Of a stretch of DNA of 35,085 bases, positions 7,696-16,523 are shown piece by piece. Origin of the DNA: Afipia sp. (lineage in GTDB: Bacteria > Pseudomonadota > Alphaproteobacteria > Rhizobiales > Xanthobacteraceae); the NCBI GenBank assembly GCA_030652315.1, contig JAUSAX010000085.1, positions 1 through 35,085 of the forward strand, in the 5' to 3' direction. Numbering within the stretch: the stretch's first letter is position 1; every line of letters begins with the position of its first letter. Made by a program: the position numbers and the translations under genes. The notes beneath the pieces were generated by a model that was not told the DNA's origin, searched no databases, and worked only from the letters and a program-made list of their open reading frames with translations.

Positions 7696-8805
7696 TCAAG
7701 CCGGCTCGGTCTGCGCGGTGTCCTGTCGCATGCGGTAGAAACGCAGCACTTGCTGGGCAGTGGATGGGCGCAACATATCGTAGCTCGATTTGTGATCGTC
7801 GATATTCTCGATCTCGGTTTCCGATGTGCCGCCCCCCAATTCAAGAACGAGCTTGAGAGACATCCAGGACAGCCCGGCGACCTTGGCGAGAACCATCAAT
7901 CCTTCCGATCGCGACTCGATCATCATGTTTTCGACCGTCGTGACCGGAACGCTCGCACATATCGCGAGTGCGGCACAGGTTTCCTCGAACCGTCCGGCGG
8001 CGGCAAATTCGGCAATCTGCCTTTCGTCGAGGCGTCCGTCGTCAGAGAGAGACTTTACAAGCCGATAGGCATTGGCCGCTTTCTCGCCACCTGCTCCGTG
8101 ATCGACGTTGAGAGCTGCCTGCTTGACGGCCGCCGAGATGTCGTCCGCCGCGCGCGGGTTGGCGGCTTGGAGCCGCGCCCGCACGGAGTCCGAGGCTCTT
8201 GCGATCAGCTTGAGATAATGCGGCCTTGGAATTCCTCGCCTTGTTCCGAGGCATGTCGCCAGTTCATCATTGCCCTCTGCGCGAGAAACAAGCTCTGTGA
8301 AACCCTTGTCCGAAAATTCTGCGCCAGGATTGTTGACTGCGCTCTCGACGACTTCGTTGTTGCCGCGCTCGACCAGAACGTCGGTCACCGCGTTGCTCAG
8401 GACTTTGCGTTTTGAGATCGCAAGCAGATGGCCCTGACTTTTGCTGCGCGCGTTTGCGATCAGCATATCGTCGTTCAGTCTTTCCGAATGCGACAGCACC
8501 GGCGCGGCAATTTCGATCTCGTCATCGAAAGCCAGCGTATAGATCAAGCGTGGCGGCGCTTTAGGTACGGGCGCGAGGCGTTTTGCGAGCAGTGATTTGG
8601 CGGAGGTCTCGATTTCCTCGATCAGGCAATGAAAAACGTCATCGAAAACCTCGATCTGCTCGTCGGAGTAGTCCGCCACACCGTACAGAAAGAGATCGGT
8701 GACCCGGCGTAACGTTTCCACGCGGCGCGCGACGGTACCGTGCGCGAGAGCATTTTGCAGTTCATCGAGAAGATTTGCGGGTCGCGCTGTTGGTCTCGAA
8801 CTCAT
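7696..8805 (-). CDS. DUF2336 domain protein
   Basis: A 369-residue soluble, helix-rich protein that I place in the DUF2336 family (alphaproteobacterial, function unknown). Recognisable segments are LLDELQNALAHG at the start, RRVETLRRVTDLFL, DVFHCLIEEIE, and ISKRKVLSNAVTDVLVERGN in mid-protein. The N-terminal half looks like repeated helical pairs. There is no signal peptide or membrane segment. The ATG at 8805 follows an AGGACAG ribosome-binding site, while the longer frame to 8961 overlaps the end of the next gene and was rejected. It lies 67 bases downstream of a diguanylate cyclase on the same strand, so a link with c-di-GMP signalling is possible but unproven. Confidence 0.8.
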   Translation of the reverse strand: MSSRPTARPANLLDELQNALAHGTVARRVETLRRVTDLFLYGVADYSDEQIEVFDDVFHCLIEEIETSAKSLLAKRLAPVPKAPPRLIYTLAFDDEIEIAAPVLSHSERLNDDMLIANARSKSQGHLLAISKRKVLSNAVTDVLVERGNNEVVESAVNNPGAEFSDKGFTELVSRAEGNDELATCLGTRRGIPRPHYLKLIARASDSVRARLQAANPRAADDISAAVKQAALNVDHGAGGEKAANAYRLVKSLSDDGRLDERQIAEFAAAGRFEETCAALAICASVPVTTVENMMIESRSEGLMVLAKVAGLSWMSLKLVLELGGGTSETEIENIDDHKSSYDMLRPSTAQQVLRFYRMRQDTAQTEPA

Positions 8806-8872
8806 GACTTTCTGTCCTGGAAACGCCGAAGCAAGAAATGCCAGCCAGGTTCTTGGCTGACGGAAATGTAAA

Positions 8873-10033
8873 CTAGCCCGAGACAACCCGATTTCGCCCC
8901 ATGTCCTTGGCCTTGTAGAGAAGCTGGTCGGCACGGGCGAGAATGCTGTCCGCGGTGTCATCCGCGCGAAGCGTGGCCAGGCCTGCTGACATTGTAACGC
9001 TCATGTCCTGTGAAATTGCGCTCCAGTCGAGAGCCGCCACGATTCCGCGCAGCCGGTCGATGGTGCGCAGCGCGGCGCCGTCCGACGTCTCCGGAAGAAT
9101 GAGCAGGAATTCCTCGCCGCCGTAACGGCCGAACTTGTCGATGCTGCGAATGTTGGCGAATACGGTGATGGCAAAAGCTCGCAACGCTTCATCGCCGGCG
9201 GGGTGACCAAAGCGGTCGTTGATCCGCTTGAACCAGTCGAGGTCGATCAGGGCGACGGCGCAAGGTACATTGCTGCGCCGGGCGTGAATGATTTCCTCGT
9301 CGAGCGTCTGCATGATGGAGCGGCGGTTGAGCGATCCGGTCAACTCGTCGAGTTCGGCAAGTTCCTCGATCCGCTGATAGGCTTTCTTCAGTTCGATACC
9401 GCGTTTGTAGAGAGACTCGTGCAGCGAACTGCTGAACAGCCCGACGATCATGCCGCGCCCGAGCACCAGAATGAAAACCAGCATGGTCGCGAAGCGCTCC
9501 AGCGGCGTGCCGGTGGGCATGCCGATGGGTTTGTCAGTCAGGAGAAACAAGGCCGTCAGGCCGACGGAGGCCATCGTCCAGCCGATGATGGTTTGACGGG
9601 GGGTGGAACGCAGTGCGCCAAACGTGAAGACCAGAAAAATTGAGCAGAGGAACAGGGCGCCGACTTCCGGCGCGAAGTACAAGAACACCAGCATGATCAT
9701 CAGGCTGATGCTGGTTTGCTGCGAAATGAAGTAGTGATCCCGGAACCGGTCGTTCACCTTGGCTTCGGATATCGCGATATACACCGCGACCGACAGCAGT
9801 CCACAAGCCGCGTAAGCCGGGGCAATCACGAAGCTCGTGGCGCCGGCGTAGGCGTAGATCAGCAGGATCGAGGCGTCGATCATATAGCTGACGCCGGTCA
9901 TGTCGAGCATTTGCCGCCGCTGTTTTGCGCGGCGTGCGAGAACCTCTGGTGACAATTCGATCTCGACGGCCGAATGCTTTCGGTCGAGACCGCCTATCAG
10001 GGATACGGGGGCCGATGACGTTGCGCCGCGCAT
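8873..10033 (-). CDS. Membrane-bound diguanylate cyclase (GGDEF)
   Basis: A 386-residue protein that makes cyclic di-GMP from two GTP. Residues ~45-205 hold about six membrane helices (for example SYMIDASILLIYAYAG and LMIMLVFLYFAPEVGALFLC). The GGDEF domain covers ~225-386, with DELTGSLNRRS, DLDWFKRINDRFGHPAGDE and the intact active loop GGEEF at 305-309. The product-inhibition site RxxD is present as RSID at 296-299, exactly five residues before GGEEF. The sensor half is an unclassified membrane module. It is probably an active, feedback-inhibited enzyme. It is read toward the DUF2336 gene, possibly as one unit. Confidence 0.92.
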   Translation of the reverse strand: MRGATSSAPVSLIGGLDRKHSAVEIELSPEVLARRAKQRRQMLDMTGVSYMIDASILLIYAYAGATSFVIAPAYAACGLLSVAVYIAISEAKVNDRFRDHYFISQQTSISLMIMLVFLYFAPEVGALFLCSIFLVFTFGALRSTPRQTIIGWTMASVGLTALFLLTDKPIGMPTGTPLERFATMLVFILVLGRGMIVGLFSSSLHESLYKRGIELKKAYQRIEELAELDELTGSLNRRSIMQTLDEEIIHARRSNVPCAVALIDLDWFKRINDRFGHPAGDEALRAFAITVFANIRSIDKFGRYGGEEFLLILPETSDGAALRTIDRLRGIVAALDWSAISQDMSVTMSAGLATLRADDTADSILARADQLLYKAKDMGRNRVVSG

Positions 10034-10213
10034 GAACTCGCCGTGAAGAGATGCAATGCGGGACTGTAGGCGGGAAAGCCTTTAGGTTTGGTATCATTGA
10101 GAAGACTGGTGAAAACCTGAACAGGCTGTCTGCCCCGGATTGGTCGAAGTTCGCCGGGAATGGTTGAGTTTAGGTAAAAATATACCTCTTTCCGTCACAA
10201 GGACCAGGCGACT

Positions 10214-10238
10214 TGCCCTTGTTCATGATTCAAGGGCA
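10214..10238 (+). terminator. Leader hairpin with short T-run before the sigma gene
   Basis: An 8-bp perfect stem TGCCCTTG / CAAGGGCA with a 9-base loop is followed by TTTT. It resembles a weak intrinsic terminator on the plus strand, about 105 bases before the sigma start. It may act as an attenuator or simply be an mRNA hairpin. Confidence 0.35.
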
Positions 10239-10299
10239 TTTTGCGCTTCGCCAATCCGGACAATTTCGGGAAATCGCGAAGATTTTCACCGATTTGATC

Positions 10300-10324
10300 G
10301 AACCGGTTCCCAGTCGCATGCGAC
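10300..10324. promoter_or_regulatory. Two adjacent palindromes, possible operator
   Basis: A perfect 10-bp palindrome GAACCGGTTC (10300-10309) is followed three bases later by a perfect 12-bp palindrome GTCGCATGCGAC (10313-10324), ending 19 bases before the chosen sigma start. The position suits a dimeric regulator or a translational structure; no known motif was recognised. Confidence 0.35.
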
Positions 10325-10343
10325 CAACCTTGCGAGACGGCCA

Positions 10344-10913
10344 TTGAGTGCAACCCACGCGACATCGGACGAGGTTCTGATCGGTCGCATCGCCCAAGGT
10401 GACCGGCTCGCCATGCAGGTGCTTTACGGAAGGCACCATGTACGGGTGTTCCGCTTCTCGCTGAGGCTCGTTCGAAACGAGTCCATCGCGGAAGATCTCA
10501 TCAGTGAGGTTTTCCTCGATGTGTGGCGTCAGGCCGGCAAGTTTGAGGGCCGGTCTGCTGTCTCTACGTGGTTGCTGGCGATCACCCGGTTCAAGGCCCT
10601 GTCCGCCCTGCGCAAGAGGAAGGACGCGGAACTGGACGACGAGACGGCTGCCGCGATCGAGGACACGTCCGACAATCCGGAAGTTACCGTCGCCAAGAAG
10701 GATACGAGTAACGCATTGCGGAATTGCCTCACCGCACTTTCGCCAGAACATCGGGAGATCGTCGATCTCGTCTACTACCACGAGAAGTCCGTGGAAGAGG
10801 TGGCCGAAATTGTAGGCATCCCGGAGAATACGGTGAAGACGCGCCTGTTTTACGCGCGAAAGAAATTGGCCGAGTTGCTCAAGGCAGCCGGCATAGAGCG
10901 AGGTTGGCCATGA
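10344..10913 (+). CDS. ECF RNA polymerase sigma factor (RpoE-like)
   Basis: A 189-residue ECF sigma factor. Region 2 is visible in DEVLIGRIAQGDRLAMQVLY, RNESIAEDLISEVFLDVWRQ and TWLLAITRFKALSALRKRK. Region 4 is visible in LTALSPEHREIVDLVYY and the helix-turn-helix SVEEVAEIVGIPENTVKTRL. The frame is open upstream to 10140, but those residues have no sigma-like character. The TTG at 10344 gives MSATHATSDEVLIG, a normal N-terminus, with GAGACGG upstream, so TTG is my choice. The stop overlaps the anti-sigma start (ATGA). The gene leads a same-strand cluster with a subtilase, an OmpA-like protein and a cytochrome, which are its probable regulon. Confidence 0.88.
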   Translation: MSATHATSDEVLIGRIAQGDRLAMQVLYGRHHVRVFRFSLRLVRNESIAEDLISEVFLDVWRQAGKFEGRSAVSTWLLAITRFKALSALRKRKDAELDDETAAAIEDTSDNPEVTVAKKDTSNALRNCLTALSPEHREIVDLVYYHEKSVEEVAEIVGIPENTVKTRLFYARKKLAELLKAAGIERGWP

Positions 10914-11596
10914 CTTCAGCGAGCAAGCCTGCCACGAGCAAGCAAACCGATCGTGAGCCCACCGAGATTGAGGCTCTGTTGCCGTTCCATGCTGCGGGCA
11001 CGCTCAACCTGCGTGACGCCCGCCGCGTCGATGAGGCGCTCGCCAGCGACCCCGATCTGGCGCGGCAATACGCGGCGATCCAGGATGAATACGCTGAAAC
11101 CATCCTGCTGAACGAGAGCCTTGGCGCGCCGTCGTCGCGAGCCATGCAGAAACTGTTCGCGGCCATCGATGCCGAGCCGGCGCGCAAGGGCGCGACGTTC
11201 AATCCCGTAATGCGTATCGCCGGGTTCTTCTCAAGTCTGTCACCGCGGACGCTGGCTTATGCAGGTGTCGCCGGTGCGGTGTTGGTCCTGCTGCAGGCAG
11301 GGGTAATCGGAACTGTGCTGGTCAAGGATCGCGCGGGCGACAATTTCCGGACGGCCGCATTTCCGGCCCAGTCGACAGCCGGCACTTTTGGTCTGATCCG
11401 CTTTGCGCCCGATGCCAAGGCCGACGAGATCACGCAATTGCTCAACACGTACAACGCATCCATCGTTTCTGGTCCGAAGGCCGGCATGTTCCGTGTTCAG
11501 TTCGGCGACAAGGCCTTGTCGAAACAGGACGCGGCGCAGCTTATGACGCGCCTCCAGGCCGAAAAGATTATCAGCCTCGTCGTGAGCGCCGACTAG
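10910..11596 (+). CDS. Single-pass membrane anti-sigma factor
   Basis: A 228-residue protein directly coupled to the sigma gene by a 4-base ATGA overlap, which is the usual arrangement for an anti-sigma. Residues ~20-80 resemble the N-terminal anti-sigma helical domain (EIEALLPFHAAGTLNLRDAR, VDEALASDPDLARQYAAI). No HxxxCxxC zinc motif is present. A membrane helix follows near residues 118-142 (TLAYAGVAGAVLVLLQAG). The C-terminal ~85 residues are likely periplasmic (GTFGLIRFAPDAKADEI, LLNTYNASIVSGPKAGMF). The periplasmic part would sense or be cut during envelope stress; the secreted protease gene next door is a candidate partner, by inference only. Confidence 0.85.
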   Translation: MTSASKPATSKQTDREPTEIEALLPFHAAGTLNLRDARRVDEALASDPDLARQYAAIQDEYAETILLNESLGAPSSRAMQKLFAAIDAEPARKGATFNPVMRIAGFFSSLSPRTLAYAGVAGAVLVLLQAGVIGTVLVKDRAGDNFRTAAFPAQSTAGTFGLIRFAPDAKADEITQLLNTYNASIVSGPKAGMFRVQFGDKALSKQDAAQLMTRLQAEKIISLVVSAD

Positions 11597-11732
11597 TTCT
11601 TGGGTATCCGTGCGGATGCCGCGATAGATTGCATCCCGAGCTTGGCCGTCGATCTTGGCGTGAAGCCTCGGGCGGTCAGGGACATCATCGGCGCGCCGTG
11701 CTGGCGCACCCATGAATTTGCGAGGGCGTCAG

Positions 11733-13226
11733 ATGACCGAGACAGGCAAAGGCAAGGGGGATTTCATCCGAAAGGCCCGCCTCATGCGGTCCGTGCGATC
11801 GATCGCAGTCGTGGCGTTGATCCTCAATCTCGCAGCTCCGCAGGCGTTCGCACAGTACGGCGGCATGAGCATGCGGACAGGTCCCAGTATGAACGTGGGG
11901 CCGCGCATCAACGTCAATCCGACGATACGCTACTCGCCGAACATCCGATATGATGGATATGACGATCCGAGGCCGCGTCCCCGCATCATACAGGAGCTGA
12001 ATCAAGGCCCGCCGGACGATGACTACACGCCGCGTCGCCGCGCCAGCAAGGCGAAGCCAAAACCAAGACCCGCCGTCACGGACAATACCTTCGTCGCGAA
12101 GGAAGTGTTGATCGAGATCGCGGGCAACCCGACGGACGCGCAGGCCGATGAGCTTGCGCGGCGCCACCGTCTGACGCGGGTTCAGTCGCAGAATTTCCCG
12201 CTGACCAACAGCACGTTTTTCCGCTGGCGGATTCCTGACGGACGCTCGGTTGATACGGTGGTGCGCGAGCTAGTTGCCGGCGGAAGCGTCAAGGCGGCAC
12301 AGCGCAACAACATCTTCAAGCTGCAACAGAACGCGACCCCCGCGACTGCGAAATCCCAAGGCGATCCTGTGCAATATGCGCTTGCCAAGATGCGGCTGCC
12401 TGAAGCGCATGCGCTCTCGGTCGGAGCCGATGTGACGATCGCAGTGATCGATTCCGGAATCGACGTGACCCATCCTGAACTGGCCGGCGTGATCACCGGC
12501 ACGTTTGACGCGCTCAACAATGGTGAAGGACCGCATCCTCACGGCACCAGCATCGCGGGCGTTATCGCCTCCCATGCACGCTTGATGGGAACGGCGCCGT
12601 CGTCGCACCTGCTGGCGATCCGCGCGTTCGGGTCCCAGAAGAGCGGTGCGGAAAGCACGTCTTTCCTGATCCTGAAAAGTCTCGACTACGCGCTGGCGAA
12701 GAATGCGCGGATCATCAATATGAGCTTCGCGGGGCCGCACGATCCGGCGATGGAGCGTGGGCTTGCCGTCGCCGCCGCAAAGGGCATCGTACTGGTCGCG
12801 GCTGCCGGCAATGCGGGCGTGAAGTCGCCGCCGCTCTATCCTGCGGCCGATCGCAACGTGATTGCTGTGACGGCCACCGACCAGTCGGATCGGCTGTTCG
12901 CGCAGTCGAATCGCGGCAGCTATGTCGCGATCTCTGCGCCTGGCGTGGATATTCTGTCGCCGGCGCCTGATGGCAAGTATCAGATGTCGTCCGGCACCTC
13001 GCTGTCCGCTGCTTACGTCAGCGGCGTGGCGGCGCTGATCATTGCCCGTAACCCTGAGATTTCATCCGCGGAGGTTCGCGCCACATTGATATCGACGGCG
13101 CGCGATCTCGGGCCACAGGGTCGCGACGACCAGTTCGGGGCGGGGCAGGCCGATGCGTTCAGCGCTGTTTCGGCAGTGACTCCCGCGCCAGTGGCGGCCG
13201 CATCGGACAGCACGTCCAAACGCTGA
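11733..13226 (+). CDS. Secreted S8 family serine peptidase (subtilase)
   Basis: A 497-residue subtilisin-like protease. A signal peptide ends near residue 40 (SIAVVALILNLAAPQAFA). Residues ~41-115 are low-complexity, rich in Met, Asn, Pro and Arg. Residues ~118-200 look like an inhibitor-type propeptide (KEVLIEIAGNPTDAQADELA). The catalytic domain covers ~215-480 with all residues present: Asp240 in AVIDSGID, His270 in HPHGTSIAG, the oxyanion Asn360 in AAAGN, and Ser423 in SSGTSLSAAYVSG. The ATG at 11733 follows GAGGG; one at 11712 is possible. It lies 136 bases after the anti-sigma gene and probably acts in the periplasm or outside the cell. Confidence 0.9.
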   Translation: MTETGKGKGDFIRKARLMRSVRSIAVVALILNLAAPQAFAQYGGMSMRTGPSMNVGPRINVNPTIRYSPNIRYDGYDDPRPRPRIIQELNQGPPDDDYTPRRRASKAKPKPRPAVTDNTFVAKEVLIEIAGNPTDAQADELARRHRLTRVQSQNFPLTNSTFFRWRIPDGRSVDTVVRELVAGGSVKAAQRNNIFKLQQNATPATAKSQGDPVQYALAKMRLPEAHALSVGADVTIAVIDSGIDVTHPELAGVITGTFDALNNGEGPHPHGTSIAGVIASHARLMGTAPSSHLLAIRAFGSQKSGAESTSFLILKSLDYALAKNARIINMSFAGPHDPAMERGLAVAAAKGIVLVAAAGNAGVKSPPLYPAADRNVIAVTATDQSDRLFAQSNRGSYVAISAPGVDILSPAPDGKYQMSSGTSLSAAYVSGVAALIIARNPEISSAEVRATLISTARDLGPQGRDDQFGAGQADAFSAVSAVTPAPVAAASDSTSKR

Positions 13227-13366
13227 CGGCGCAATTTACAGGCTTGTTTGACCGGCCAGCGCGATCCGGGAGGGTGCGCAAGCCGTTTTGATACGAATTT
13301 TGCTGCGAAATGTATTTTTGTGAAAGACACTGCGGCATGCAGAATCAATTTGGGGGAATTGGATTT

Positions 13367-13984
13367 GTGACGCGTGCGGCCCTGATCCTGGCCTTCGCTT
13401 TCTGTCCCGCGTCGCTTTACGCACAGTCGCTTGAGGACCAGATCGGCACGGCGCTGCAAGCGAGGAAGCCGCTGACGCGCAGTCTTACGGCCGCGCCGGA
13501 CCCGAAGGCCGCCGCAGAGAAGCAGGTTGTTGATCGTTTGCGGGCCCGCTCGATCAGTGTCGAACCTGCGCAGGCGCCGACTGCCGATGAGCGAGCGCAG
13601 ATCGCGGACATCGCGCGCGACAAGCCGGCTATCGATCTCGAAATCCTGTTTGAATACAATTCAGCCGACATAAGCCCGAAGGCGGTGCCGGCTTTGGTTG
13701 CGCTCGGCAATGCGTTGTCGCGGCAGGATCTGAAGGGGACGGTGTTTTTCATTAACGGTCATACCGATGCGGCGGGTGGTGCGGACTACAACCAGATGCT
13801 GTCGCAACGCCGCGCGAATTCCGTGCGGCGCGTGCTGATCGAGCAATACAGGCTCGCTCCCGATACGCTCATCGCGGCAGGCTTCGGCAAGGAGCAGCTC
13901 AGGAACCCGGCCAACCCGCTTGGCGAGGAGAACCGCCGCGTGCAAATCGTGAATACAACCGTACAGGCAGCGGCGGGGCGTTGA
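13367..13984 (+). CDS. OmpA family protein
   Basis: A 205-residue exported protein. The signal peptide is TRAALILAFAFCPASLYA followed by QSLEDQ. Residues ~25-85 are a basic linker, and the C-terminal ~110 residues form an OmpA-like peptidoglycan-binding domain: LEILFEYNSADISPKAVPAL, FINGHTDAAGGADYN, LSQRRANSVRRVL and the ending GEENRRVQI. It would tether to peptidoglycan in the periplasm; no beta-barrel is present. The GTG at 13367 has GGGGGA nine bases upstream and gives a compact signal peptide; an ATG at 13337 in the same frame is an alternative. It lies between the subtilase and the cytochrome, all in one direction. Confidence 0.88.
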   Translation: MTRAALILAFAFCPASLYAQSLEDQIGTALQARKPLTRSLTAAPDPKAAAEKQVVDRLRARSISVEPAQAPTADERAQIADIARDKPAIDLEILFEYNSADISPKAVPALVALGNALSRQDLKGTVFFINGHTDAAGGADYNQMLSQRRANSVRRVLIEQYRLAPDTLIAAGFGKEQLRNPANPLGEENRRVQIVNTTVQAAAGR

Positions 13985-14063
13985 TGCCTGAACCCGCCCG
14001 GCTGCTGACGCGACCAATCCGTGGCGTTGATTGCGAAGCCAATGGTTTTGAGGGGACATATTG

Positions 14064-16358
14064 ATGAGCGGGTTTGCGGAGACTGCTCTGCGTGCGTTCG
14101 GCATCGCGGTTGCAGCGGGTCTGGTTCTCGGCGCCGCCGGATCGTCCACCGCGCAGGATGCGAAGGGGAAGGATGCGCCAGCAGTGGCGAGCGCAATCGC
14201 CGCGCCGTCGGATTCCGTGGCGAAGGCTGCATTCGATGTTCTCGACAAGCACTGCGCACGTTGTCATCAGCAAGGCAAACTGGTTGATCGCGAGCGGCCC
14301 GCGAAGAACTTCGGCAATGTTCTCAAGCTCGATGAGCTCGCGACCAACCCGCATTACATCCTGCCGGGCAATCCGCTGGGGTCGAAGCTGTTCCGCCAGA
14401 TCGTCGACAAGGAGATGCCTTACGACATCTACTACGAGGGCTCGTCGCATGCGCCGCCTTCGGAGGCCGATCTCAAGGCGCTTGAAAGCTGGGTCAGTGC
14501 GCTCGGCACCAGGGCCGTTGCCAGTTGCGAAACCCATAAGTTTGTGACGCCCGACGACATGGTGTCCTTCATGGTGTCGGATCTCGACAAGCAGCGGCCG
14601 CAGCGCCGGGCGGCGACGCGCTACCTGACCCTGACCCATCTCACCAATATCTGCGTCGATCCGGCTGCGATGAAAGTCTATCAGCAGGCTGCGGTGAAGT
14701 TTCTTAACTCGCTGAGCCGCTCATCCGACGTCGTCAAGCTGGAAACGATTGATCCGGAAGGCAGCATCCTGCGCTTCAACCTTCTCGATCTCGGCTGGAA
14801 ACCCGCCGACTGGGACAACGTGATCGCGGTCTATCCCTACAATGCCGTGCCGGATTCCGAATCCAGTCGCACGCTCGCCTTGGGTGCAGCGACGCCGATG
14901 CCATATGTGCGCGCCGACTGGTTCGCGTTCACCGCATCCCAGCCGCCGCTCTATGACGTGCTGCTCCAGTTGCCGAACACCTTCCAGCAACTTGCGAGAG
15001 AGCAGGGCGTCGACGTCGAGGGAAACATCCGCAACTTCGTCGCGCAGCGTGCCGCGTTCCAGCGCTCCGGCGTCAGCCAGAACAACCGCTTGATCGAGCG
15101 GCATCCGTCGCGCAGCGGATTTTTCTGGACCTCGTATGATTTCGCAGGCAACCGCGACCGTCAGAGCCTGTTCGACTTCCCGCTTGGTCCGAGCGGGCCG
15201 AACGCTTTCCATCATGATGGCGGCGAGACGATCTTCAGCCTGCCGAACGGCTTCCAGGCCTACTATCTGAACACGGCGAAGGGCGAGCGGATCGACAAGG
15301 GGCCGACTGCCATCGTGCGCGATCCGTCGCGCAAGGACTTTGCGGTGACCAACGGCATTTCCTGCATGGGTTGCCACGATCAGGGCATGCGGAAGGCCAA
15401 GGACGACGTGCGCGAACTGGTTCTGAAGGGACGGGTCTTCCCGAAGGACGTCCGCGATGCGGTGGAAGGATTGTATCCGCCGCATGACAAGATGGATGCG
15501 TTGATCGAAGACGACGCGAAGCGGTTCGCGGATGCAATGAAGCGCGCCGGCCTCGATTCGACGCTGAAGCTGAATGGCATCGAAATGATCAACGCGCTGG
15601 CCAAGCGTTACGAGGATGATCTCGACCTGACGCTGGCGGCGTCAGAGTTGGGCCTCAAGAAGTCCGAGTTCAATGAAGGCGTCGCGGATGTCGATCAGAA
15701 GTACCGGCCCCTGGTCCGACGGCTGGCGCAGGGAGCGGTTCCGCGTGATCAGTTCGAGGTGTCGTTCCGCGGGATTGCGCCTGATCTCACCGATCTCAAG
15801 ATTGTCGCCGTCAGGAATGCGCGACCCTCTCAGCCCGTGCCACAACCGATCCGCAACAGCGATGACCTGTCCCTGACGTCGGACCGTGACAGCTACCGCC
15901 TCGGCGATACGCCGATCTTTACCGTCGTGGCGCCGCGTGATTGCTTCCTGACCCTGACCGACATCGACGAACGGGGCGAGGGGACCGTGCTGCTGCCGAA
16001 CACCTTTCAACGGGACAACTTCATCAAGGCCGGGGTACCGATCCAATTCCCCGGTGCCGGTGCGCCATTCCAGTTCCGGATGAAGGACAAGGGGATCGAG
16101 ACCGTGACCGCTGTCTGCGCGACGCAGGCTGGGGGCGGTGATCGCATCCAGCACGACTTCAACAAGAACCAGTTCACGCCGGTACCGAATTACACCCGGA
16201 CTCTGGCGCGCTCGATTGCTGTTGAAGCCGTCAGGCCCGGCACGCCCTCGGTCGCGGGTACGACCAATACCGGCACGGCCGCTGTCTCAGGTCGTGAGCC
16301 GCCGCCGGCGGGGTCGAGGACGTCGCTCCGCGCCGCGATCAGGCTCCAGGTGCGTTAA
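14064..16358 (+). CDS. Di-haem c-type cytochrome with C-terminal DUF4384 domain
   Basis: A 764-residue periplasmic protein. After a signal peptide (AFGIAVAAGLVLGAAGSSTA) come two covalent haem c sites, CARCH at 64-68 and CMGCH at 434-438. The first lies in a planctomycete-type cytochrome region (DKHCARCHQQGKL, LPGNPLGSKLFRQI). Residues ~602-690 match a DUF4384 domain (SLTSDRDSYRLGDTPIFTV, FLTLTDIDERGEGTVLLPN), a beta-sandwich module usually fused to kinases or caspase-like proteases. The ATG at 14064 follows GAGGGG. It may be a redox or stress sensor or enzyme in the envelope; no substrate can be named. It is the last gene of the ECF-led cluster. Confidence 0.85.
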   Translation: MSGFAETALRAFGIAVAAGLVLGAAGSSTAQDAKGKDAPAVASAIAAPSDSVAKAAFDVLDKHCARCHQQGKLVDRERPAKNFGNVLKLDELATNPHYILPGNPLGSKLFRQIVDKEMPYDIYYEGSSHAPPSEADLKALESWVSALGTRAVASCETHKFVTPDDMVSFMVSDLDKQRPQRRAATRYLTLTHLTNICVDPAAMKVYQQAAVKFLNSLSRSSDVVKLETIDPEGSILRFNLLDLGWKPADWDNVIAVYPYNAVPDSESSRTLALGAATPMPYVRADWFAFTASQPPLYDVLLQLPNTFQQLAREQGVDVEGNIRNFVAQRAAFQRSGVSQNNRLIERHPSRSGFFWTSYDFAGNRDRQSLFDFPLGPSGPNAFHHDGGETIFSLPNGFQAYYLNTAKGERIDKGPTAIVRDPSRKDFAVTNGISCMGCHDQGMRKAKDDVRELVLKGRVFPKDVRDAVEGLYPPHDKMDALIEDDAKRFADAMKRAGLDSTLKLNGIEMINALAKRYEDDLDLTLAASELGLKKSEFNEGVADVDQKYRPLVRRLAQGAVPRDQFEVSFRGIAPDLTDLKIVAVRNARPSQPVPQPIRNSDDLSLTSDRDSYRLGDTPIFTVVAPRDCFLTLTDIDERGEGTVLLPNTFQRDNFIKAGVPIQFPGAGAPFQFRMKDKGIETVTAVCATQAGGGDRIQHDFNKNQFTPVPNYTRTLARSIAVEAVRPGTPSVAGTTNTGTAAVSGREPPPAGSRTSLRAAIRLQVR

Positions 16359-16523
16359 TCATCCGCGAGTTTCGTGGCCGGCTTTCCGCCCGGGTCACGA
16401 AAGTTGCATGTATCTGTGGCAAAAGTTGAGATACGTATTGTGCTTGTTGTGAAGCTTGAGCGATTCGTTGCGTTTGCGTGATTTTCTGAACGTGTTTTTT
16501 CAGCGGTTTTTCTTGGAATCGAA

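Larger units (their letters stand above)
10034..10343. other. Divergent intergenic region between diguanylate cyclase and ECF sigma gene
   Basis: 310 bases without a convincing gene. The frame of the downstream sigma gene is open through much of it, but the predicted residues have no sigma-like features. It contains a small inverted repeat around 10172-10187 (AGGTA / TACCT), a leader hairpin at 10214-10238, and two adjacent palindromes at 10300-10324. Promoters for both flanking genes must lie here, but no clear -35/-10 pair was recognised. Confidence 0.5.

Noticed and set aside
8842..8859. Hairpin CAGCCA / TGGCTG between the diguanylate cyclase and DUF2336 genes as a terminator
   Set aside because: The stem is only 6 bp with no adequate T-run on the minus strand, and the genes may be co-transcribed.
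10140..10343. N-terminal extension of the ECF sigma factor to 10140
   Set aside because: The added 68 residues have no sigma-factor features and include palindromes and a hairpin that fit a leader; the TTG at 10344 gives a normal ECF N-terminus.
13227..13300. GGCTTG ... CAAGCC after the subtilase gene as a terminator
   Set aside because: The loop would be about 30 bases and the stem short; the downstream OmpA-like gene is probably in the same unit.
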